This document shows, piece after piece, positions 1 to 5,360 of a stretch of 5,360 bases of DNA (positions are counted from its first letter, which is position 1; each line of letters opens with the position of its first letter). This stretch comes from Legionellales bacterium (GTDB lineage: Bacteria > Pseudomonadota > Gammaproteobacteria > PIVX01), in the NCBI GenBank assembly GCA_013215905.1, contig JABSQI010000133.1, positions 1 to 5,360 of the forward strand. Reading direction: 5' to 3'. The notes under the pieces are model-generated. The model saw only the letters and a program-made list of their open reading frames with translations. It ran no database searches and was not told where the DNA came from. The translations under genes and the position numbers were made by a program.

Positions 1-521
1 AAATTAATATTAGTAGATAGTAAATAATCTTGACGTATTTCTTTTATCTCTTTATTAAAATAATGAATATAATGCTTTATTAATGAAATATTACTGTATA
101 ATTTATTATGTAGTTCTTTATTATTACTATTTGAACTAAATATATATGCTTTATATCCAGCGTATGTTTTTTCTATCCACGTTAATCCAATTTCTATTCC
201 AAACATAGGGGCGTCAATAAATAAGCTATTTTTATATAACTCATCATTGTAGTGGGGTTCCCAATTAGTAGACCACGCTACATGGCCACTACCAATGTTA
301 TTTGGGGATACCATTTGCGGGTTGTGTAGATAATATTTTTTGAGTGTACAATGCTCAATCCATGCGTAGTTATTGGTTAAATAGACTAGTTTATTATCTG
401 AAGTAACTTCTATATAAACAATACAATCTATCCCAAAGAAGCTATTAATTGGCATTATTAATTTACTTATTTTTTTCTGATATTGATGCGATTTCGAGAG
501 CATATCTGCATGTGCTGACAT
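1..521 (-). CDS. LuxR-associated sensory domain protein, C-terminus cut off by window edge
   Basis: An open reading frame of 173 codons starts at ATG 521-519 and runs off the left edge without a stop. I translated it by hand. The start is supported by a GAGGA Shine-Dalgarno 7 bases upstream that overlaps the stop codon of the preceding gene, so the two are probably co-transcribed and translationally coupled. The protein opens LSKSHQYQKKISKLI, then a strand-like stretch IDCIVYIEVTSDNKLVYLTNN (residues 31-51), GSGHVAWSTNW (77-87), APMFGIEIGLTWIEK (104-118) and a terminal amphipathic helix around 140-161. This order matches, from memory, the N-terminal ligand-sensing-like domain found before a LuxR-type HTH in many Legionellales regulators, so an HTH may lie beyond the edge. 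It aligns with the product of the upstream gene. No signal peptide or membrane segment is seen. The coding call is firm; the sensory role is a family inference. Confidence 0.75.
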   Translation of the reverse strand, partial: MSAHADMLSKSHQYQKKISKLIMPINSFFGIDCIVYIEVTSDNKLVYLTNNYAWIEHCTLKKYYLHNPQMVSPNNIGSGHVAWSTNWEPHYNDELYKNSLFIDAPMFGIEIGLTWIEKTYAGYKAYIFSSNSNNKELHNKLYSNISLIKHYIHYFNKEIKEIRQDYLLSTNIN

Positions 522-528
522 TAAATTT

Positions 529-533
529 TCCTC
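529..533 (-). promoter_or_regulatory. Shine-Dalgarno of the downstream sensor gene, overlapping a stop codon
   Basis: The minus strand reads TGAGGAAAATTTAATG. GAGGA lies 7 bases before the ATG and shares bases with the TGA stop (534-532) of the upstream gene. This fixes the downstream start at 521 and implies translational coupling of the pair. Confidence 0.7.
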
Positions 534-1134
534 AAAGCATGTCTAAAAAATATTCTTTTTGGTTTTCAGAAATAGTATTACTAAGTATGGATTTTTGTAC
601 ATCAAGAATATCATTTTTTATTTCATGCAAGCTTATGTAATTATTTTGTTCTTCCTTTAGGATATGTTGAATATTCATCTCTAAAGTTTTTATGCATTGG
701 TTTAAGTATTGGTAATGATTGTAATATAAACCGTGAGTTTTTTCATGAACTTTATTTGTGCATAAACAGAATGCTATATATCCAAAAGGTTTAGCTTTTA
801 TAATTGTAATTTTTGGGTTTGTCTTTAGTTCTTTTTGTATATTGGTTAGCCAATGATCGCTATAATCTTGATCTTGTATACTAGGCCAAATAATAAAATG
901 ATCTTTTTGGACTAGTTTACTTGAAAATAAGTGTGGATAATTAAGATATAATTTTTTATCAATGTAAATTTTTAGATTAGTTAAATTATTATCTAGAAGC
1001 AAAAAATAGTTTTCATTCCTAATTTCATATATTCGCAAATAGTCTGCTTTGAAATATTTCTTAAAAGATTGAGTATAGTTGAGCATATTTTGTTGATAAT
1101 CTATGTTTAAATTTAAAATACTTTCTAAAGTCAT
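532..1134 (-). CDS. HTH-less LuxR-type sensory domain protein, 200 aa, function unknown
   Basis: The complete 200-residue gene runs from ATG 1134-1132 to TGA 534-532. AAGGAA, 7 bases upstream of the ATG, supports the start. The sequence is Lys-, Asn-, Tyr- and Ile-rich with no signal peptide or membrane segment. A central part pairs with the downstream neighbour's product: YQQ near residue 13, YEIRNENYFLLLDNN (36-50), KKLYLNYP (60-67) and HFIIWP (79-84), against YQK, YIEV..NKLVYLTNN, KKYYLHNP and HVAWS in the neighbour. This is the pattern of the sensory module that precedes LuxR-type HTH domains in Legionellales. The end is a helical, probably coiled segment (about 140-200). No HTH with the LTxRE-type signature follows; the protein simply stops after FLDML. 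It may therefore be a stand-alone sensor, a protein-interaction partner, or a regulator that lost its DNA-binding end. The ligand is unknown. It is first in a leftward operon and divergent from the HTH/NB-ARC gene. Confidence 0.8.
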   Translation of the reverse strand: MTLESILNLNIDYQQNMLNYTQSFKKYFKADYLRIYEIRNENYFLLLDNNLTNLKIYIDKKLYLNYPHLFSSKLVQKDHFIIWPSIQDQDYSDHWLTNIQKELKTNPKITIIKAKPFGYIAFCLCTNKVHEKTHGLYYNHYQYLNQCIKTLEMNIQHILKEEQNNYISLHEIKNDILDVQKSILSNTISENQKEYFLDML

Positions 1135-1141
1135 GTTACAA

Positions 1142-1147
1142 TTCCTT
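1142..1147 (-). promoter_or_regulatory. Shine-Dalgarno of the HTH-less sensor gene
   Basis: The minus strand reads AAGGAATTGTAACATG. AAGGAA sits 7 bases before the ATG at 1134-1132, an ordinary strong site that supports the chosen start. Confidence 0.65.
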
Positions 1148-1170
1148 GTTTTATTACATTTAACGATTTA

Positions 1171-1187
1171 CTGTATATCTCATACAG
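1171..1187. promoter_or_regulatory. 17-bp dyad CTGTAT-N5-ATACAG, candidate operator
   Basis: The plus strand reads CTGTATATCTCATACAG, with perfect 6-bp inverted arms and a 5-bp centre. It lies 37 bases upstream of the first minus-strand start and about 100 bases upstream of the plus-strand GTG. The outer bases recall a LexA box (CTGT-N8-ACAG) or a lux-type box, but the centre is one base longer than either. A dimeric regulator site is a reasonable guess. A regulator cannot be named from the sequence; the LuxR-like HTH protein encoded next door is one candidate. Confidence 0.4.
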
Positions 1188-1288
1188 TTTGTGGTTTATA
1201 GTTGATTTTTTATTCTAAGGGTGGGTTTTTTCGGTGTATACCTTATAAATAGTAACTAGCACTATAAATTAGGTTTTAAAAATTAAAT

Positions 1289-3457
1289 GTGATTACAATA
1301 TACACAAAATTAGAATTGTCTTACGATGGGTTAGGTGAAATAGATAGTATTAAGTTAACTAATCGTCAAGTTGATGTTATAGCTTGTTTGATTAGTAGGC
1401 ATAAACGCAAGTTTATATGTAGAATTCTAGACATATCTTTGAGTACCTATATTGAACATTTAAGAAAAATTAAAGAGGCTATAAATACATCTAGAAAAGA
1501 TAAACAAGTCGATTTATTAGAATTTTTAGAAACATCTGAAGTATATCAGGCTTTAAAGAACCACTATGCTAAGTTACTAATTCAACATTACTTTGAGAAG
1601 ACACTATGTGATATTTTTAAACATAAATTTAAATCTAATAAGTATTATATTAAATATTCTGGGGTAATCGACAAGAATAATTTGTTGAATAAAAAGATAA
1701 GAAAACATCTAAGATTAGCAGGAATTGATTTTGAAATTTATAATGAACAAAATGAACATTCTAGTAGTATAATTATTCATGTCTGTTCAACAAACTACTA
1801 TTTGAAATATTATAGTGCGGATAGTATATCTATAAGGCAAGATGTTGATTCTACTGTAAGCGCCAAGAATCCTGAGTTCTCATACTACGATAGTATATTC
1901 AAGTTTCTTAGTATTGTGTATGGTTTTTCCAATATTAAAGAATTCCAGATTGATTTTAATGGGAAAAAGATAGCTTATGAGAAAAATTTACTGAATGATA
2001 CAGTTTTTAGTTTAAATAATAATATTAATAAATATACATCAACAAATTACAAAAAAATTATTAAGAATGATTATATAAAAGATTATTTACCTTATCTTAA
2101 CTTCTTTAAAAAATATAAATTATATCTAACATTTATTTTATTTAGTATGTTTATTTATAGTAGTACTAGTAATATTGGTTTATTTCTTAGTAAGGCTTTG
2201 AGAGTAACCTATATTGACCTTTTGGAGCGTAAAGTAATATTAAATTTACCGCCTAGAAACAAGAATTTTGTAGAGAGAGAAAATGTTTTTAGACTAGTAA
2301 AGAAAAATTTTAAAAAATCTAGTATCGGAATAATGTTACAAGCTATTGTAGGTACTGGGGGGATAGGAAAAACACAAGTAGCAATAGAATATGCATATAG
2401 AGCTCTAGAAAAAAATAAATATAAAGCAGTTTTATGGGTTTCTGCACAGAGTGATGTTTGTATTAATAATTCCTATTCGAAATTTGCTACTAAAATGAAA
2501 ATTGATACTAATAATTTAAATGACAGCCAGGTAATTAATGCTGTACATAGTTATTTGATTGATAAATTTAGATATAATAATGTGTTAATTATTTTGGACA
2601 ATGCTCCATCTAGGAAAATAGTAGAGAAATATTTAAGAGATTTACATAATATTTGGCCTATAGATTTAGCTCCACATGTATTAATTACATCTAGAAGTCA
2701 ACACTGGATAGAAGATATTATTTTTCTAGACATCTTATCATCTGTAGAAGCAAAAAAAATTGTTAAAAAAATCTTACCAAATTCTCAGGATTATTTAGTA
2801 AAAGATTTAATAAATGCCCTTCATCATTTTCCCTTGGCATTAATCCAGGCTGCCGGATATATAAAACAACATACAAATATTGAACATTATCTTAAGTTAT
2901 ATTTTAGTAAAAAAAGAGAATATCTAGATATATTACCTGAAGGATACAACCAATATGAGGATACGGTATGGCGCACATTGTCCGTTACCATTGATAGAGT
3001 AGGCAGCACTGCTAAAGAAATACTTTATTTATCTTCTTATTTATATCCTGGAGATATATCTTTAGATTTATTTGAACATTTATCTATAGAGCAACGCTCT
3101 CGTGCTGTCCAGGAATTACGTGATCACTCTTTGATAGTTCTTAATAGGAACATGGAATCTTTCAGGATCCATCGAATTTTACAGGAAATTATCAGATTAA
3201 AGATTCAGGAAAAATCTGTTTGGAGAAATAAGCTAATTCAGATGGCAAACCAAGTATTAGTTAGTAATAGCAAGTTAACTAAACAATGGATAAAGCATAT
3301 TATTTATATGTCTGGTTATCTGGAAATAGAAAAAGATTTAGAATTTTATACATTACTAAATAAATGTGGAGATTTTTCTTATAATTTGGGTATGAAAGAA
3401 TTGGCAAATGAACTTTATCTGTTGGCAATAAACTCTGGAAATTTGTATTTAGACTAA
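1289..3457 (+). CDS. LuxR-type HTH / NB-ARC (STAND) ATPase with one membrane-like segment, 722 aa
   Basis: Domains in order. A LuxR/GerE-like HTH lies at residues 23-66 (LTNRQVDVI through ISLSTYIEHLRKIKEAI). Residues about 85-265 form an alpha/beta region I cannot assign. A hydrophobic stretch at 278-300 looks like one membrane segment. The NB-ARC entry LPPRNKNFVERE (320-331) follows, with Walker A GTGGIGKT (355-362), the WVSAQ strand (383-387), Walker B LIILDN (433-438), the sensor arginine ITSR (466-469), GLPL-like FPLAL (514-518), a winged helix about 570-640 and MHD-like RIHR (626-629). A single TPR-like hairpin (about 686-714) ends the protein. The ATPase motifs look intact, so it should act as a nucleotide-driven STAND switch, coupled to DNA binding through the HTH. 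Relatives usually carry a longer TPR array, so the end may be truncated. GTG 1289 is the only upstream start: an in-frame stop lies at 1277-1279, no clear Shine-Dalgarno is present, and the first internal Met is residue 287. TTG 1316 is an alternative. The target and trigger are unknown. Confidence 0.85.
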   Translation: MITIYTKLELSYDGLGEIDSIKLTNRQVDVIACLISRHKRKFICRILDISLSTYIEHLRKIKEAINTSRKDKQVDLLEFLETSEVYQALKNHYAKLLIQHYFEKTLCDIFKHKFKSNKYYIKYSGVIDKNNLLNKKIRKHLRLAGIDFEIYNEQNEHSSSIIIHVCSTNYYLKYYSADSISIRQDVDSTVSAKNPEFSYYDSIFKFLSIVYGFSNIKEFQIDFNGKKIAYEKNLLNDTVFSLNNNINKYTSTNYKKIIKNDYIKDYLPYLNFFKKYKLYLTFILFSMFIYSSTSNIGLFLSKALRVTYIDLLERKVILNLPPRNKNFVERENVFRLVKKNFKKSSIGIMLQAIVGTGGIGKTQVAIEYAYRALEKNKYKAVLWVSAQSDVCINNSYSKFATKMKIDTNNLNDSQVINAVHSYLIDKFRYNNVLIILDNAPSRKIVEKYLRDLHNIWPIDLAPHVLITSRSQHWIEDIIFLDILSSVEAKKIVKKILPNSQDYLVKDLINALHHFPLALIQAAGYIKQHTNIEHYLKLYFSKKREYLDILPEGYNQYEDTVWRTLSVTIDRVGSTAKEILYLSSYLYPGDISLDLFEHLSIEQRSRAVQELRDHSLIVLNRNMESFRIHRILQEIIRLKIQEKSVWRNKLIQMANQVLVSNSKLTKQWIKHIIYMSGYLEIEKDLEFYTLLNKCGDFSYNLGMKELANELYLLAINSGNLYLD

Positions 3458-3517
3458 GATTAATATCTGATATTTAATTATTATTATGAGAATACGATGG
3501 TATTATGATGTATTAAG

Positions 3518-3564
3518 AATAACCATCCCCTCTACATTTTAAAATAGTAGAGAGGATGGTTATT
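3518..3564. terminator. bidirectional intrinsic terminator between convergent genes
   Basis: Two 18-base arms (3518-3535 and 3547-3564) enclose an 11-base A/T loop. The arms carry a G+C-rich core, CCATCCCCTCTAC against GTAGAGAGGATGG. The only imperfection is one position that is a C/A mismatch in plus-strand RNA but a U-G wobble in minus-strand RNA. The stem is thus slightly better for ending the nrdAB transcript, whose stop codon is only 3 bases away. In the plus direction the 3' arm runs into TTATTTTA, so it can also end the NB-ARC transcript. The minus-direction U tract (TTATTCTT) is interrupted. Confidence 0.85.
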
Positions 3565-3567
3565 TTA

Positions 3568-4668
3568 CTAGTCATCCCAATTTAATGTTCCACCAGTTTG
3601 ATATTCTATTACTCTAGACTCAAAGAAATTTTTCTCTTTTTTAAGATCCATAATTTCGCTCATCCATGGAAATGGATTTTCTTTTGCTTCATATATTGGT
3701 GATAGACCAATTTGAGCACATCTTCTGTTTGCTATAAAATGTAAATAATCTTTGAATATATCAGCGTTCATTCCAAGTATTCCTACAGGCATTGTATCTA
3801 TAGCATATTGATGTTCTAGTTCTACACCTGTTTTAATAATATCAGTAACTGTTTCTTGAAATTGAGGTGTCCACAAATCAGGATTTTCTAATTTAATTTG
3901 GTTTATTACATCAATACCAAAATTTAAATGCATAGATTCATCCCTTAAAATATATTGAAACTGCTCTGATGTCCCTGTCATTTTATTTCTTCTACCCATT
4001 GATAGAATCTGAGTGAATCCAACATAGAAGAAGATCCCTTCGAAAACTACATAAAAAGCAATTAAGTCTCTTAGCAGTCTTTGGTTATCTTCTGGAGTTC
4101 CTGTTTTGAAATTAGGATCTCCTAAGCTTTGAGTAAATTGTATTGACCAGCTTGCCTTAGTAGATACGGATGGTATTTCTCTATACATATTAAATATTTC
4201 AGACTCATCTAGACCTAGTGATTCAATTATATGTTGATATGAATGTGTATGTAGTGCTTCTTCAAAGGCTTGTCTTAACAAATACTGACGACATTCTGGA
4301 TTTGTAATATGACGGTATACAGCTAAGACTAGATTGTTTGCTACAAGTGAGTCTGCTGTAGAAAAAAATCCTAGATTCCTTTTAATAATTGTTCTCTCTG
4401 CTTCAGTTAACCCATTTGGATCTTTCCATAATGCAATGTCTGCTGACATACTAATTTCATTTGGCATCCAGTGATTAGCACATGCATTAATGTATTTATC
4501 CCAAGCCCATTCATATTTGAATGGGACTAATTGATTTAAATCAGCTCTGCAGTTGATCATTTTTTTATCATCAACTTGAATTCTACTAGAACCAACTTTG
4601 ATATCTTCAAGACCAGTATTACCTGATAACTTATCTTTTTTTAGTTCTGTTACTGTTGCTAGCGCCAT
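3568..4668 (-). CDS. nrdB: class I ribonucleoside-diphosphate reductase beta subunit
   Basis: NrdB builds the metal-radical cofactor that NrdA uses to reduce ribonucleotides to deoxyribonucleotides in the cytoplasm. Numbering from the longer possible start (ATG 4707, 379 aa), the ligand set is complete: D119 (TADSLVANN), E150 and H153 ([10 protein letters not shown]), E223 (VFEGIFF), E257 and H260 (RDESMH). The spacings D-31-E and E-34-E equal those of the characterised enzymes. The radical tyrosine Y157 is present, at the place where the Chlamydia class Ic enzyme has Phe. The C-terminal tail [11 protein letters not shown] is the usual NrdA-docking end with a conserved Tyr. I prefer ATG 4668 (366 aa), since AGGAG stands 8 bases before it. 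ATG 4707 would overlap the nrdA stop by 10 bases and has only a weak GAAG upstream. The gene follows nrdA in one operon and ends just before the terminator hairpin. A classical iron-tyrosyl (class Ia) cofactor is most likely, though metal identity cannot be read from sequence. Confidence 0.96.
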   Translation of the reverse strand: MALATVTELKKDKLSGNTGLEDIKVGSSRIQVDDKKMINCRADLNQLVPFKYEWAWDKYINACANHWMPNEISMSADIALWKDPNGLTEAERTIIKRNLGFFSTADSLVANNLVLAVYRHITNPECRQYLLRQAFEEALHTHSYQHIIESLGLDESEIFNMYREIPSVSTKASWSIQFTQSLGDPNFKTGTPEDNQRLLRDLIAFYVVFEGIFFYVGFTQILSMGRRNKMTGTSEQFQYILRDESMHLNFGIDVINQIKLENPDLWTPQFQETVTDIIKTGVELEHQYAIDTMPVGILGMNADIFKDYLHFIANRRCAQIGLSPIYEAKENPFPWMSEIMDLKKEKNFFESRVIEYQTGGTLNWDD

Positions 4669-4676
4669 ATTTTCAT

Positions 4677-4681
4677 CTCCT
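4677..4681 (-). promoter_or_regulatory. Shine-Dalgarno AGGAG deciding the nrdB start
   Basis: The minus strand reads AGGAGATGAAAATATGGCG. AGGAG is a full-strength site 8 bases before ATG 4668, in the 29-base gap after the nrdA stop. It favours this start over the in-frame ATG at 4707, which would put the site inside the coding region. Confidence 0.65.
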
Positions 4682-4697
4682 GTTAGAATATTTAGTT

Positions 4698-5360
4698 TTA
4701 TTGACATGCTTCACATTCTTCATCGTCTAATGAACAAGACTGCTTTGAAACATTTACCGCATTTAATGCTCCATCATTAATAGTTGCTTTCTCTGTAGAG
4801 GTTGCCCCTAGTGTTCGGCAATAGTAAGTTGTTTTTAATCCTAGTTTCCATGCTGTGGTATATAGATCATTAATTATCTTTCCAGAAGCTTCTTTGACAT
4901 ATAAATTTAGCGATTGAGCTTGATCAATCCATTTGGCTCTTCTAGAGGCGTTTTTTACTAACCAAATTGCGTCTATTTCAAACGCGGTTTTAAATCTAGA
5001 GCGTATATTTTCAGGGATCCTGCTAATTTTTGCAATACTGCCATTATAGTATTTTATATCATTAACCATAACATTATCCCAGATATTTAAAGATTTTAAC
5101 TCTTTCACAAGATATGGATTAACAACAGTGAATTCTCCTGACATATTTGATTTAACAAAAAGATTTTGATAGGTAGGCTCTATAGACTGCGATATGCCAC
5201 ATATATTTGATATAGTTGCTGTAGGAGCTATAGCTAAGACATTAGAGTTTCTCATTCCAAATCGTTGGATATCTTCTCTTAGCTGTGTCCATTCTTCTAC
5301 TAGAGTCATGCTAGTATCTTGCTGCAGATACTCATTTCTAAATTCTTTCAGCATGTTGAT
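4698..5360 (-). CDS. nrdA: class I ribonucleoside-diphosphate reductase alpha subunit, C-terminal part
   Basis: The last 220 codons of NrdA are visible; the frame is open through the right edge, so the ATG at 5354 is internal. NrdA is the catalytic and allosteric subunit of the NrdAB complex. Counting from that Met, the conserved barrel segment [19 protein letters not shown] lies at 35-53, followed by [15 protein letters not shown] (56-70). The tyrosine pair Y177-Y178 (KTTYYCRT) matches the radical-transfer pair Y730-Y731 of E. coli. The tail ends in CEACQ; C214 and C217, with C207 nearby, are the expected swinging-tail cysteines that re-reduce the active site. The active-site cysteines and any N-terminal ATP cones lie beyond the window. 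The stop TAA (4700-4698) is 29 bases before the preferred nrdB start, a typical nrdAB operon. Nothing in the visible part suggests decay. Confidence 0.95.
   Translation of the reverse strand: MNMLKEFRNEYLQQDTSMTLVEEWTQLREDIQRFGMRNSNVLAIAPTATISNICGISQSIEPTYQNLFVKSNMSGEFTVVNPYLVKELKSLNIWDNVMVNDIKYYNGSIAKISRIPENIRSRFKTAFEIDAIWLVKNASRRAKWIDQAQSLNLYVKEASGKIINDLYTTAWKLGLKTTYYCRTLGATSTEKATINDGALNAVNVSKQSCSLDDEECEACQ

Larger units (their letters stand above)
1135..1288. promoter_or_regulatory. divergent intergenic region between the sensor operon and the HTH/NB-ARC gene
   Basis: These 154 bases separate two divergently transcribed units, so promoters for both should lie here. I cannot assign either with confidence. 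On the plus strand, TATAAA at 1244-1249 is a possible -10 about 40 bases before the GTG start, but no TTGACA-like -35 stands at the usual distance. On the minus strand, TATAAA (1195-1200) and TATACA (1172-1177) are candidate -10 boxes, again without a good -35. The segment also holds a 17-bp dyad (listed separately), an imperfect palindrome GGTGTATACC (1233-1242) and a T6 tract (1225-1230). No gene is seen here. Confidence 0.5.

Noticed and set aside
449..640. Plus-strand open frame of 63 codons
   Set aside because: It lies across the two minus-strand sensor genes and has no recognisable product or ribosome site; a shadow frame.
1..1134. One frameshifted gene spanning both minus-strand sensor genes
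   Set aside because: The second frame has its own ATG and Shine-Dalgarno, and its product aligns with the beginning of the first protein rather than continuing it. They are two paralogous genes.
1171..1187. A canonical LexA (SOS) box upstream of the sensor operon
   Set aside because: The spacing between CTGT and ACAG is 9 bases, not 8; LexA sites are strict on spacing, so I call it only a candidate dyad.
3462..3474. Palindrome AATATC-T-GATATT just after the NB-ARC stop
   Set aside because: It is short, nearly all A/T, with a one-base centre, and expected by chance at this composition; the strong hairpin at 3518-3564 explains termination better.
3491..3504. Small inverted repeat AATAC-GATG-GTATT in the convergent gap
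   Set aside because: A 5-bp A/T-rich stem is too weak to support as a terminator or operator.
4669..4707. nrdB starting at ATG 4707 and overlapping nrdA
   Set aside because: Possible, but its upstream site is weak, while AGGAG is ideally placed for ATG 4668; the 13 extra residues contain no recognised NrdB feature.
4598..4780. Plus-strand open frame of 60 codons
   Set aside because: It is antisense to the nrdA-nrdB junction, where both real genes are certain; a shadow frame.

Overview
This is an A+T-rich window (roughly 70% A+T by eye) with five genes: two complete, one complete with an uncertain start, and one cut off at each edge. No RNA gene, insertion sequence, CRISPR array or origin is visible. 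The sequence suggests a host-associated gammaproteobacterium of the Legionellales type (Rickettsiella, Coxiella, Legionella or Berkiella relatives). The grounds are the sensory domain usually joined to LuxR-type HTH regulators in that order, a LuxR-HTH/NB-ARC protein, and low G+C. This placement is inference from remembered family patterns, not from a search.

Left part (1-1134, minus strand): two tandem genes for related sensory-type proteins. The upstream one (532-1134) is a complete 200-residue protein with no DNA-binding domain. The downstream one begins 10 bases after it, has its own Shine-Dalgarno overlapping the upstream stop codon, and leaves the window at base 1. The two proteins align with each other along their length, so they look like a tandem duplication in one operon.

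Centre (1135-3457): a 154-base divergent intergenic region with a 17-bp dyad, CTGTAT-N5-ATACAG. It is followed on the plus strand by a 722-residue STAND protein with a LuxR-like HTH at the N-terminus, an unassigned middle region, one hydrophobic membrane-like segment, a full NB-ARC ATPase with winged helix, and only one TPR-like hairpin before the stop. The pairing of an HTH-less sensor with a divergent sensor-less HTH-STAND ATPase is the most unusual thing here. It may be a split signalling system, but this is a hypothesis.

Right part (3518-5360): a strong hairpin between convergent genes, then the class I ribonucleotide reductase operon on the minus strand. nrdA (C-terminal 220 codons visible) is followed by nrdB after about 29 bases. 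NrdB resembles the Chlamydia-type sequence branch but keeps the radical tyrosine and the aspartate metal ligand. This part is housekeeping DNA precursor synthesis and is functionally unrelated to the regulatory genes on the left.
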